A stretch of DNA of 64,000 nt from Streptomyces griseoviridis (GTDB lineage Bacteria; Actinomycetota; Actinomycetes; Streptomycetales; Streptomycetaceae). A model generated the notes under the pieces. That model had not been told where the DNA came from and ran no database searches. It saw nothing but the letters and a program-made list of their open reading frames with translations. Of this stretch, positions 32,265 through 42,647 are shown piece after piece. Both the position numbers and the translations under genes were made by a program. The stretch is taken from NCBI GenBank assembly GCA_014649155.1, contig BMSM01000015.1, positions 103,665-167,664 on the forward strand, read 5' to 3'. The stretch's first letter is position 1. Every line of letters starts with the position of its first letter.

Positions 32265-33314
32265 ATGACCCAGGCACCCACCCCCGTCCCCACCGCCCCG
32301 GCCGTCCGGCGGCTGGTCCGCACCCTGCTCGGCGAGGGCCGGGCCGGTCCGGCGGACGGGCCCGGGGTGCGGCCGGTCGACGGGAGCGGCGGGACCGCCT
32401 GGTGGGTCGGCACCCGGCACGTGCTGCGGCTCGCGCCCGACCGCGAGGCCGCCGCGCGCCGCCGCCGTGAGCCCCGCCTGCGCGAGCTGGTCCGCCCGCA
32501 GCTGCCGGTCGCCGTGCCGGTGAGCGTGGCGCACGGCGAGTGGGCGCCTGGCCTGCCGTGCACCCTCGACACCAGGCTGACCGGCGGCACCCCCGACGAG
32601 CACGAGGTGTCCGCGGCGGGCGAGGCCGACCTGGCGGGGCTGCTGGGCGCGCTGCGCGAGGTGCCGGTCCGCCGGGCGGAGGCCCTGGGCGTGCCGCGGA
32701 CCTCCCCGCGCTCGCTGGAGGCGCTGCGCCGGGCCGCCGAGGGCGCCGCCCGCCGGCTGGCGGAGGCCGGGGAGTTCGACGCCGCCCGGCTGGCCCAGCT
32801 CACCCCGGCGGGCACCGCGCAGCTCGCCGCCCAGCCCGGCACCGCCGCCCTGGTCCATCACCGGCTCGACGCCGGCCATCTCGTCGTCGGCGCGGACGGC
32901 CGGGTGCGGGGCGTGCTGGGCTGGTCGGAGGCGGTGATCGGGGACCCCGCCGAGGACATCGCCGCCCTGGCGCTCGCCGTCGGCTCCCCGGCCGCCGTGC
33001 GGGCGGCCACCCTCGCCGGGTACGGCGCCCGGCCGTGCCTGCGCGGCCTGTGGCTGGCCCGCTGCGAGAGCCTCCTGCGCTGCGCCGAGGCCCTCACCAC
33101 CGCCGGTCCCGCTCCCGGGCTGCCGCCCGCCCCGGCCGACCGTATGCGCCGTGCCTGGGAACCGATCCTGCTGGAACGGGTCACGGAGCTGCGCGAGGAC
33201 ACCGACGGGCCGGACGCCGGTCACCCGGAGGCGGGCCGAGGGGGCGCCGGCCGGTCGGCAGCCGACGGCCCCCGGGCCGCCGGACCGGACGACGCCGGCC
33301 CGCGCCCCCGCTGA
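32265..33314 (+). CDS. aminoglycoside-phosphotransferase-like protein with degenerate active site
   Basis: About 349 residues with the APH/choline-kinase-like fold: LPVAVPVSVAHGEWAPGLPC in the N-lobe and GDPAEDIAALALAVGSPAAV in the C-lobe. Where active members have an HxD catalytic Asp and a DW or DF metal-binding Asp, this protein has HHRLDAGHLVV and VLGWSEAVIGDP; both key aspartates seem replaced (Arg and Gly). It is therefore probably a pseudo-phosphotransferase, unless the shifted Asp in RLDAGH can serve. The C terminus is a Gly/Ala/Asp-rich disordered tail. Starts at ATG 32265, 59 bp after the M24 peptidase. Confidence 0.8.
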   Translation: MTQAPTPVPTAPAVRRLVRTLLGEGRAGPADGPGVRPVDGSGGTAWWVGTRHVLRLAPDREAAARRRREPRLRELVRPQLPVAVPVSVAHGEWAPGLPCTLDTRLTGGTPDEHEVSAAGEADLAGLLGALREVPVRRAEALGVPRTSPRSLEALRRAAEGAARRLAEAGEFDAARLAQLTPAGTAQLAAQPGTAALVHHRLDAGHLVVGADGRVRGVLGWSEAVIGDPAEDIAALALAVGSPAAVRAATLAGYGARPCLRGLWLARCESLLRCAEALTTAGPAPGLPPAPADRMRRAWEPILLERVTELREDTDGPDAGHPEAGRGGAGRSAADGPRAAGPDDAGPRPR

Positions 33315-33332
33315 CGGACGGCGCGGGACGAC

Positions 33333-33361
33333 GACGGGCCACCCCTCCGACCCGGCCCGTC
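33333..33361. terminator. bidirectional terminator between convergent genes
   Basis: GACGGGCC at 33333-33340 pairs with GGCCCGTC at 33354-33361, an 8-bp perfect stem with a 13-nt loop. It lies between the convergent phosphotransferase-like gene and treZ, its right arm touching the treZ stop codon. Confidence 0.55.
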
Positions 33362-35105
33362 ACTCCTGCACCAGCACCACCGCCGATTCCCCCGGCACCC
33401 GCAGCACCCCGTCCGCGCCCGGTGCCGTCACCGGCTCCCACGCCGCCAGCACCCGCGCCGGACGGCCGCCCAGCGGGATCGCCGCCTCCGCCGTCCCGAG
33501 GTTCACCGCGATCCGCAGGTCCCCGCGCCGGAAGGCGAGCCAGCGCGCCGCGCCGTCGTGGGCGACCTTGGTGCCGGTGAGGGCGGGATCGGTGAGGTCG
33601 GGACGTTCGTGCCGCAGGGCGATGAGGGTGCGGTACCAGGCCAGGACGCGCGCGTGCGGCGCGCGGTCCGGTTCGGACCAGTCGAGGCAGGAACGGTCGC
33701 GGGTGGCCGGGTCCTGCGGATCGGGCACGTCCTCCTCCTTCCAGCCGTGCGCCGCGAACTCCCGCCGCCGGCCGCGCCGTACGGCCTGGGCCAGTCCGGG
33801 ATCGGTGTGGTCGGTGAAGTACTGCCAGGGCGTGCCCGCCGCCCACTCCTCACCCATGAACAGCATCGGGGTGAACGGCCCGGTCAGCGTGAGCGTCGCC
33901 GCGCAGGCCAGCAGCCCGGGGGAGAGCAGGGCGGCGAGGCGGTCGCCCTGGGCGCGGTTGCCGATCTGGTCGTGGGTCTGGCTGTAGGCCAGCAGCCGGT
34001 GCGCGGCCACCCGGGAGCGGTCCAGCGGGCGGCCGTGGTGCCGGCCGCGGAAGCTGGAGTAGGTGCCGTCGTGGAAGTAGCCACCGGTGAGCGTCTTGGC
34101 GAGCGCGGCGAGGGGATCGCGGGCGAAGTCGGCGTAGTAGCCCTGCGCCTCACCGGTCAGCGCGGTGTGCAGGGCGTGGTGGAAGTCGTCGTTCCACTGG
34201 GCGTGCACACCCAGGCCGCCGGCCGCGCGCGGGGCGATGACCCGCGGGTCGTTGAGATCGGTCTCGGCGACCAGGAACAGCGGGCGGCCGGTCTCCTCGG
34301 CGAGCGCGTCCACGGCCGTCGACAGTTCCTCCAGGAAGTGGCACGCGCGCGTGTCGGCCAGCGCGTGCACCGCGTCGAGGCGGAGCCCGTCGATCCGGTA
34401 GTCCCGCAGCCAGGCCAGCGCGCTGCCGACGAAGTAGTCCCGGACCTCGTCCGAGCCGGGCGCGTCCAGGTTGACGGCGGCGCCCCAGGGCGTGTGGTGG
34501 GTGTCGGTGAAGTAGGGACCGAAGGCGGGGAGGTGGTTGCCGGAGGGGCCGAGGTGGTTGTGGACCACGTCCAGGACGACGCCGAGGCCCAGCTCGTGGG
34601 CCCGGTCGACGAACCGTTTCAGCGCCTCGGGACCGCCGTACGGCTCGTGCACCGCCCACGGCGCGACCCCGTCGTACCCCCAGCCCCACCGGCCCGGGAA
34701 CGGGCACAGCGGCATCAACTCCACGTGTGTGACGCCGAGTCGCACCAGGTGGTCCAGGCGTCCGGCGGCGGCGTCCAGGGTGCCCTCGGGCGTGTACGTG
34801 CCCACGTGCAGCTCGTACAGGACCGCGCCGGCCAGCGGGCGCGCGGACGGGCCGGTGCGCCACGCGTACCGGCCGTGGTCGACGACCGCGCTCAGCCCGT
34901 CCGGGCCGTCCGGCTGGCGCCGGGAGCGCGGGTCGGGGCGCACGGGGCCGTCGTCCAGCGCGAAGCCGTACCGCGAGCCGTCCCGCGCCTCCGCCTCGCC
35001 CCGCCACCACCCCGCGCGCTCCGGAGCGCGTTCCATCGCTCGTGCCACCCCGTCGCAATGGAGCGTCACACGGTCGGCCTCAGGTGCCCACACCTCGAAC
35101 TGCAC
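33360..35105 (-). CDS. treZ: malto-oligosyltrehalose trehalohydrolase
   Basis: A 581-residue GH13 enzyme that releases trehalose from malto-oligosyltrehalose, the second step of the TreY-TreZ pathway. An N-terminal CBM48-like beta domain (MQFEVWAPEADRVTLHCDG) leads into the barrel with ELHVGTYTPEGTLDAAAGRL, VVHNHLGPSGNHLP, the nucleophile region DGLRLDAVHAL, the acid LVAETDLNDPRV and SQTHDQIGNRAQGDR. The length is normal. treY is 2.7 kb further along on the same strand, separated by rightward genes. Confidence 0.95.
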   Translation of the reverse strand: MQFEVWAPEADRVTLHCDGVARAMERAPERAGWWRGEAEARDGSRYGFALDDGPVRPDPRSRRQPDGPDGLSAVVDHGRYAWRTGPSARPLAGAVLYELHVGTYTPEGTLDAAAGRLDHLVRLGVTHVELMPLCPFPGRWGWGYDGVAPWAVHEPYGGPEALKRFVDRAHELGLGVVLDVVHNHLGPSGNHLPAFGPYFTDTHHTPWGAAVNLDAPGSDEVRDYFVGSALAWLRDYRIDGLRLDAVHALADTRACHFLEELSTAVDALAEETGRPLFLVAETDLNDPRVIAPRAAGGLGVHAQWNDDFHHALHTALTGEAQGYYADFARDPLAALAKTLTGGYFHDGTYSSFRGRHHGRPLDRSRVAAHRLLAYSQTHDQIGNRAQGDRLAALLSPGLLACAATLTLTGPFTPMLFMGEEWAAGTPWQYFTDHTDPGLAQAVRRGRRREFAAHGWKEEDVPDPQDPATRDRSCLDWSEPDRAPHARVLAWYRTLIALRHERPDLTDPALTGTKVAHDGAARWLAFRRGDLRIAVNLGTAEAAIPLGGRPARVLAAWEPVTAPGADGVLRVPGESAVVLVQE

Positions 35106-35270
35106 GGACGGTTCCCCTTCGTCTGCTCACAGTGACGTAGCCCGTCCATCGTCCTGCAAACCCGGCCGATCCGCCGTCGAACCGGCGGTTCCGTGTCCGC
35201 CGGGACCCGGCCCGCCCCCGGCGAGCCCGTTTCCTGGACAGCCCGCGCGGGCTGACCGACAATCACCTCC

Positions 35271-35822
35271 GTGACGTCGTCCTTCGAGTTCCCCACGCAC
35301 CCCGCGCGGCTGTCCGACGCGGAACGCGACAAGGCGCTGCGGGTCCTGCGGGACGGGGTCGCCCTGGGCCGGCTGTCGCACGACACGTTCGTGCACCGCA
35401 TGGAACTGGCGCTCACCGCCCGCCGCCCCGAGGAACTGGCCGCGCTCACCGCGGACCTGCGCACCGAGGGCCGACTGGCCCGCGCGGTGTTCGGCACGGT
35501 CGAGGCGGTCTCCGGGTTCGGCGTACGGCTGCGGCGGGCCTGGCGGGCCGAGCGGCTGCCCAAGCTGCTGCTGCCGCACCCCGCGGCCGGCCACCCGCTG
35601 CGCATCGGCCGTGACCCGGCCAGCGGGCTGCGGCTGAACCACGAGACGGTCTCCCGCGTCCACGCCGAACTGAGCCGCCAGGGCGGCATGTGGGTGCTGC
35701 GCGACCTCGGCTCGACCAACGGCACCACGGTGAACGGCCGGCGGGTCGTCGGCGCCGCCGTGGTCCGCGACGGCGACCAGGTCGGGTTCGGCCGGCTGGC
35801 GTTCGTGCTGACCGCGCCCTGA
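35271..35822 (+). CDS. DUF1707 and FHA domain protein
   Basis: A 183-residue protein starting at GTG 35271. Residues about 12-65 form a DUF1707 domain (LSDAERDKALRVLRDGVALG, DTFVHRMELALTARRPEELA), and residues about 100-180 an FHA domain with the canonical phosphothreonine-binding residues (LRIGRDPASGLRLNHETVSR, VHAEL, DLGSTNGTTVNGRRV). FHA domains read Ser/Thr kinase output. A linker with a basic patch (RRAWRAERLPKLL) joins them. No kinase gene is adjacent. Divergent from treZ. Confidence 0.9.
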   Translation: MTSSFEFPTHPARLSDAERDKALRVLRDGVALGRLSHDTFVHRMELALTARRPEELAALTADLRTEGRLARAVFGTVEAVSGFGVRLRRAWRAERLPKLLLPHPAAGHPLRIGRDPASGLRLNHETVSRVHAELSRQGGMWVLRDLGSTNGTTVNGRRVVGAAVVRDGDQVGFGRLAFVLTAP

Positions 35823-35911
35823 CGGGGCCGAGGCGGTGTTGACGTACTCCCCGACCCGTGTCTGACTGTCCGTACGCCGCGCACGCCAGGTGAACCCGAC
35901 GGCACCGCATC

Positions 35912-37276
35912 GTGGAGGTGTGTGCCCTGCCGCCCCTCCCGCGCTACCCGACCGTCGACGCGCTGCGCGCCGCGGCCACGGCGCTCGCGGCCCGGCATCC
36001 CCGCCGCGCCCGGCTGCGCCGCGTCGGCACCTCCCGCGCGGGCGAGCCGCTGCTGCTGCTCACCCTCGGGCACGGCAGCCGCCAGGTCCTCGTCGTCGCC
36101 GGTCCGCACGCCAACGAGCCCGTCGGCGGCGCCACCGTCCTGCGGCTGGCCGAGCGGGTCCTCGCCGACGCCCGGCTCACCGAGGGCGCCGACGCCACCT
36201 GGAACCTGCTGCTCTGCCTCGACCCCGACGGCCTGCGTCGCAACGAGGGCTGGCTGTCCGGCCCGTACACCATCGGCCACTACGTCCGGCACTTCTTCCG
36301 GCCCTGCTTCCTGGAACAGCCCGAGTGGCTGCCGGACGGCGCGGACCGGGCCGCGCTGCCCGAGACCCGCGCCCTGCTCGCCCTCCAGGACGAACTGCGC
36401 CCCTTCCTCCAGTGCTCCCTGCACGGCGCCGACGTCGGCGGCGGCTTCGCCGAGCTGACCCACGACCTGCCCGGCCTCGCCCGCCGCCTGGCGCACGCCT
36501 CCGTCCGCCTCGGCATCCCCCGCGAGCTGGGCTCCTACGACGCCCTGTACTGGCCGGTCCTGGGCCCGGCCGTCTACCGCATACCGCCGCCGCGCCGGTC
36601 CACCCTCACCGCGGCGATCACCGAGGCCGCCGTCGACTCGACCTGGACCCGGCCACGCCACCACGGCACCGTCACCGCCGTCGTCGAGGCGCCGATGTGG
36701 GCGGTGGACGCCGTGGCGGACGGCTCCCCGCCCGCCGACCGCGACGCGGCGCTGCGCGCGGTCAGCTCCGCCCTGCGCCGCGACAGCCGGCTGCTGACCC
36801 GGCTGGCCGTCCGGCTCCGCCCTCACCTGCCCGGCACCGAGGAGACCACCCGCCTGCTCGCGCCGGTCGACGACTACCTGCTGGTCTGCCCCCGGCTCGC
36901 CGACGCCTGGGACCCGGGAACCGACGACGGCTCGGGACGCGGGCTGCCCCCGCTGACCACCGCCCACCTGGTCGCCCTGCGCATCGCCGGCCGGCGGCTC
37001 GCCCTGCGCACGGCGGGCCTGCTGCACCAGGCGGTGACGGCGTCCGGACGCGACCCGGCGGGCGCGCTGCCGGAGCTGGAACGGCTCCTCGACCAGTGGT
37101 GCGCCGACTACCGTGACGGCTGCGCGGCGCGCTGGATACCGGTGGCGCGGCAGGCGGAGTACCAGTGCCGGGTGGTGCTCGCCGCGTTCGAACTGGCCGG
37201 GCGGCGGCCGGCCGCCTCCCGTTCGGGTGAGCCGGACTGGGGTCCGGGGGCCGCCGTGCCGATGCACCGGGAATGA
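35912..37276 (+). CDS. M14-family zinc carboxypeptidase
   Basis: A 454-residue protein of the M14 fold. Zinc ligands appear as His and Glu in GPHANEPVGG (about residues 72-75) and His in CSLHGADVGGG (about 167); the catalytic Glu is probably that of VTAVVEAPMW (about 255). The segment CLDPDGLRRNEGWLSGPYTI is typical substrate-binding sequence. No signal peptide is evident, so it is probably cytoplasmic. Its last codon overlaps the first codon of the SSI-type inhibitor gene as ATGA, tying the two together translationally. The start at GTG 35912 is the longest; other starts nearby are possible. Confidence 0.82.
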   Translation: MEVCALPPLPRYPTVDALRAAATALAARHPRRARLRRVGTSRAGEPLLLLTLGHGSRQVLVVAGPHANEPVGGATVLRLAERVLADARLTEGADATWNLLLCLDPDGLRRNEGWLSGPYTIGHYVRHFFRPCFLEQPEWLPDGADRAALPETRALLALQDELRPFLQCSLHGADVGGGFAELTHDLPGLARRLAHASVRLGIPRELGSYDALYWPVLGPAVYRIPPPRRSTLTAAITEAAVDSTWTRPRHHGTVTAVVEAPMWAVDAVADGSPPADRDAALRAVSSALRRDSRLLTRLAVRLRPHLPGTEETTRLLAPVDDYLLVCPRLADAWDPGTDDGSGRGLPPLTTAHLVALRIAGRRLALRTAGLLHQAVTASGRDPAGALPELERLLDQWCADYRDGCAARWIPVARQAEYQCRVVLAAFELAGRRPAASRSGEPDWGPGAAVPMHRE

Positions 37277-37758
37277 ACCACACCAAGACCGCCGCTGCCC
37301 TGCGCACCGGCCTGCTGACCGCCGCCGGCCTCCTCCTCGCCTGCGCCGCGCCGGCCCACGCGGACGCCTCGGACCCGTACGCCGCCCCGCTCCCGGCCGC
37401 CACCCCGGCCGGGGCCGCGGCCCCGGCGGCCCCGCCCGGCGACTGGCTGCTCCTCACCGTCACCCGGGCCGACGCCCCGGCCGGCGCCACCGACGGCGGC
37501 ACCCTGCTGCTGTGCGACCCGCCCCGCGGCCACGCCCGCGCCGCCGCGGCCTGCGCGGAACTGGACGCGGCCCGCGGCGACATCGGCGCCATCCCGCAGC
37601 GCAAGTCCCTCTGCCCGATGATCCACGCCCCGGTCACCGCCCACGCGCGCGGCACCTGGCGGGGGCGGCCGGTGCAGTACGAGGAGACCTTCCCCAACGC
37701 CTGTGTGATGACCGCCCGCACCGGCGCCCTGTTCACGCCGCCGGACGCACGGGCGTGA
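37273..37758 (+). CDS. subtilisin inhibitor-like (SSI family) secreted protein
   Basis: A 161-residue secreted inhibitor. Signal peptide residues 1-30 ending APAHA, then an unusually long Ala/Pro linker, then the SSI domain with four cysteines pairing as C81-C94 and C114-C144 (my numbering). The reactive-site loop reads KSLCPMIHAPV, giving P1 Met116 and P1' Ile117, like the subtilisin-type preference of classical SSI; GTWRGRPVQYEETFPNACVM is the standard C-terminal motif. SSI proteins are abundant extracellular inhibitors of subtilisin-like and transglutaminase-activating proteases. The ATG overlaps the carboxypeptidase stop. Confidence 0.93.
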   Translation: MNHTKTAAALRTGLLTAAGLLLACAAPAHADASDPYAAPLPAATPAGAAAPAAPPGDWLLLTVTRADAPAGATDGGTLLLCDPPRGHARAAAACAELDAARGDIGAIPQRKSLCPMIHAPVTAHARGTWRGRPVQYEETFPNACVMTARTGALFTPPDARA

Positions 37759-37773
37759 ACCACCGGCGCCCCG

Positions 37774-40149
37774 TCACTCCCCGGCCGCCCCCACCCGCTC
37801 CAGCAGCGCGACCGGCAGCCGCTCGAAGAGGTCGGCCACGCGCGCGTGCCCGCCGAACTCGCGCCCGGCGGTCAGGACGTCGGTCCACCGGCCCGGCGGC
37901 AGCGGCAGCTGGGTCTCCCCCCAGCCGCCCGCATCGGCGAGCCGCAGCGACAGCCGGGTCACGGCGGTGAGCACCGCACCGGACCGGACGAACGCGGCAC
38001 AGTGCGCCGCCGCCGGCCCCTCGGCGGCCAGCGGCGCGTACGTCGCCGCGCCGCCGAAGGCGTCCGGCCGCCGGGCCCGCAGCGCCAGCGCCGCCCGTGT
38101 CACCGCCTCCTTCTCGCCGGGCTCCGCGTCCGCCGCGGCGAAGGCGGCCGGGCGGCGGTTGTCCGGGTCGACCAGCGCCCGGTACTCGCCCTCGGTGCCC
38201 TGGTACAGGTCGGGCACGCCCGGCATGGTCAGGTGCACCAGGGCGGTGCCGAGCACATTGGCCCGGATGTGCGGCGCCAGCGCCTCGCGGAGAGCGGCCA
38301 CCCGCTCACCGGGCGGCCCGCACGGCCCCGCCGTGACGAACCGCCCCACCGCCTCTTCGTACGGCGGCTCCTGCTCCGTCCAGCTCGTGTACATGCCCGC
38401 CTCGCGCACATGCTTCAGCAACGCCTCCCGGACCCGCTCCGGCGCCGCCGGACCGAGCCCGAACACCGTCTGCCAGGCCGCCCACGCGAGCTGCCCGTCC
38501 GGCACCTCCCCGACTCCCCGCGCGGCCTCCGCCAGCACCTCGGCCCACCGCCCCGGGCACTGCGTCAGCACGGACAGCGCCGCCCGGACGTCGGCGCTCC
38601 GCTTGGTGTCGTGCGTGCTGACCACCGTGCCGGTCAGCGGCCAGTCGCGCTGCACCCGCGCGCCGTACGCGTGGAACTCCTCCGGCGACACCGCCGGACG
38701 CCCCGGTTCCCCGCCGACCTCGGTCGCCGACAGCAGCGGCACATAGCGGTAGAACGCCGTGTCCTCGACCGACTTGGCCCGCAGCGCGGACGCCGTCTGC
38801 GCGAACCGCGTCCGCAGCTCCACCGCGTCCGGCCCCTCCCCGGCCCGCCCCAGCAGCACCTCCCGTACGACGTCGACCGCGTCCGCCTCCTCGGGGACCG
38901 CGAAGGCCGTACGGGCCTCGGCCGCCGCCTCCTCGGTGAGCACCCCGGCCGGGTCCACGGAGGTGTAGGGCCGGTAGACCTCCATGCGGACCAGCAGTTC
39001 CCGCAGGGCCAGCCGCAACGCCCAGGGCGCGCGGTCGCGCAGGCGGGGGTCCGGGGACGCCTCGCACAACCGCTGCGCCACCCGTACGAGCCGGTCCGTC
39101 TCGGTGGCCAGCTCGTGCGTGAGGACCTTGTACGCCGCCCGCCGCACGGTCGCCGCCCACTCCCCGCCCCGGTCGGTCTGCGGCGCCGCGAACCGCCGGT
39201 ACGCGGCCAGCAGTTCCCCGTACCCCTCGGCGTCCGTGAACAGCCCGTCGATGTGCCGCAGGGCGTCGTACCCGGTCGTCCCCGCCACCGGCCACGCGGC
39301 CGGGAGCGGCTCCCCGTCGGCGAGGATCTTCTCCACGACCGTCCACCGGCCGCCGGTCGCCTCGTGCAGCCGCAGCAGATAGGAGTCCGGGTCGGCGAGC
39401 CCGTCCGGGTGGTCGACGCGCAGTCCGTCGACCACGCCCTCGTGCAGCAGCCGCAGCACGGTGGCGTGCGTCGCCTCGAACACCTCCGGGTCCTCCACGC
39501 GTACGCCGATCAGCTCCGAGATGCTGAAGAAGCGCCGGTAGTTCAGCTCGGTCCGGGCCAGCCGCCACCAGACCGGGCGGTACCACTGGGCGTCCAGCAG
39601 CTGCGGCAGCGGCAGCCGCGCGGTGCCCTCGCGCAGCGGGAAGGCGTGCTCGTGGTAGCGCAGGACGTCCCCGTCGACCCGCAGCTCGTCCAGGACCTCG
39701 CCGACCGGGGCGCCCAGCACCGGCACCAGCAGTTGCCCGCCGCGCGCCGCCCAGTCGATGTCGAACCAGCGCGCGTACGGCGATTTCGGCCCCTCGCGCA
39801 GCACCTCCCACAGGGCGCGGTTGTGCCGGGGGGACATCGCCATGTGGTTCGGCACGATGTCCACCACCAGCCCCAGACCGTGCTCCCGCGCGGTGCGCGA
39901 CAACGCCCGCAGCCCTTCCTCCCCGCCCAGTTCCTCACGTACGCGCGCGTGGTCGACGACGTCGTAGCCGTGCGCCGACCCCGGCACGGCCTCCAGGACG
40001 GGGGACAGGTGCAGATGGGAGACGCCGAGCGCCGCCAGGTACGGCACGGCCGCCGCGGCGGCCGCGAAGGGGAACGCGGGCTGGAGCTGGAGCCGGTACG
40101 TGGCCGTGGGGGCCCGGTGGGGGCGCTCGGGTGTCCGCTCAGGTGTCAT
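37774..40149 (-). CDS. treY: malto-oligosyltrehalose synthase
   Basis: A 791-residue GH13 enzyme that isomerises the reducing end of malto-oligosaccharides from alpha-1,4 to alpha,alpha-1,1. Typical features: TYRLQLQPAFPF at the N terminus, YLAALGVSHLHLSPVLEAVPG, VDIVPNHMAMS, the nucleophile region GLRVDHPDGLADP, VVEKILADGEPLPAAWPVAG with the acid residue, and VSTHDTKRSADVRAALSVL. It supplies the substrate of TreZ and acts downstream of GlgX, whose gene follows upstream on the same strand. Confidence 0.95.
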   Translation of the reverse strand: MTPERTPERPHRAPTATYRLQLQPAFPFAAAAAAVPYLAALGVSHLHLSPVLEAVPGSAHGYDVVDHARVREELGGEEGLRALSRTAREHGLGLVVDIVPNHMAMSPRHNRALWEVLREGPKSPYARWFDIDWAARGGQLLVPVLGAPVGEVLDELRVDGDVLRYHEHAFPLREGTARLPLPQLLDAQWYRPVWWRLARTELNYRRFFSISELIGVRVEDPEVFEATHATVLRLLHEGVVDGLRVDHPDGLADPDSYLLRLHEATGGRWTVVEKILADGEPLPAAWPVAGTTGYDALRHIDGLFTDAEGYGELLAAYRRFAAPQTDRGGEWAATVRRAAYKVLTHELATETDRLVRVAQRLCEASPDPRLRDRAPWALRLALRELLVRMEVYRPYTSVDPAGVLTEEAAAEARTAFAVPEEADAVDVVREVLLGRAGEGPDAVELRTRFAQTASALRAKSVEDTAFYRYVPLLSATEVGGEPGRPAVSPEEFHAYGARVQRDWPLTGTVVSTHDTKRSADVRAALSVLTQCPGRWAEVLAEAARGVGEVPDGQLAWAAWQTVFGLGPAAPERVREALLKHVREAGMYTSWTEQEPPYEEAVGRFVTAGPCGPPGERVAALREALAPHIRANVLGTALVHLTMPGVPDLYQGTEGEYRALVDPDNRRPAAFAAADAEPGEKEAVTRAALALRARRPDAFGGAATYAPLAAEGPAAAHCAAFVRSGAVLTAVTRLSLRLADAGGWGETQLPLPPGRWTDVLTAGREFGGHARVADLFERLPVALLERVGAAGE

Positions 40150-40219
40150 GCAGAGCTACGTACCCGCCGTACCGTCTTTCCTGTCACCGGCCCCCCACAC
40201 AGACGTACCTCCCGTCGCG

Positions 40220-42328
<2,109 letters not shown>

Positions 42329-42647
42329 GGACACGACTCTTTCAGGTGTACGGCGCCGGTGGGGGCGCCTCGGGTCCCGAGTCTCCCCGAAAGGCGGCCG
42401 GAGTACTCGGGACGGGCGGTCAGGACGTGCGGTGGACATGCCGGAACCACAGGGGTTCCCTGCTCCCGCCACCTGTCACCGCTATGAATCGGCTCACTCC
42501 GGTACCGCCCGGTAGCGGGAACCTTCGGCCGCGGGCGCGCAGTTGGGGGACGAGCCTGCCCATCGGGCTGCACCGCGCGCCGCTCGCGGAGTACCCTTCC
42601 TTGATCGTTGGGACGGGCAGGTCGGGGATGCGGGAGGCGGTGCGCGG
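42329..42647. promoter_or_regulatory. divergent promoter region, glgX and HEPN gene
   Basis: About 320 bp between divergent genes. I see a short inverted repeat GGAACC-N5-GGTTCC at 42443-42459 and a second GC-rich one nearby (GGTACCGCCCGGTAGCGG around 42498), but no clear -35/-10 pair. The sequence is slightly less GC-rich around 42590-42612 (CTTCCTTGATCGTTGGGAC), where a promoter for the rightward gene is most likely. No protein is recognisable. Confidence 0.3.

Noticed and set aside
30226..32277. minus-strand frame through the 9-bp repeat with Asn/Ser-rich tripeptides
   Set aside because: Runs antisense to the M24 peptidase and phosphotransferase region; the repeat peptide is a consequence of the 9-bp period, not evidence of a gene.
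31986..35105. further antisense frames opposite treZ and the phosphotransferase
   Set aside because: No domain, shadow codon pattern; treZ and the phosphotransferase-like gene explain the region.
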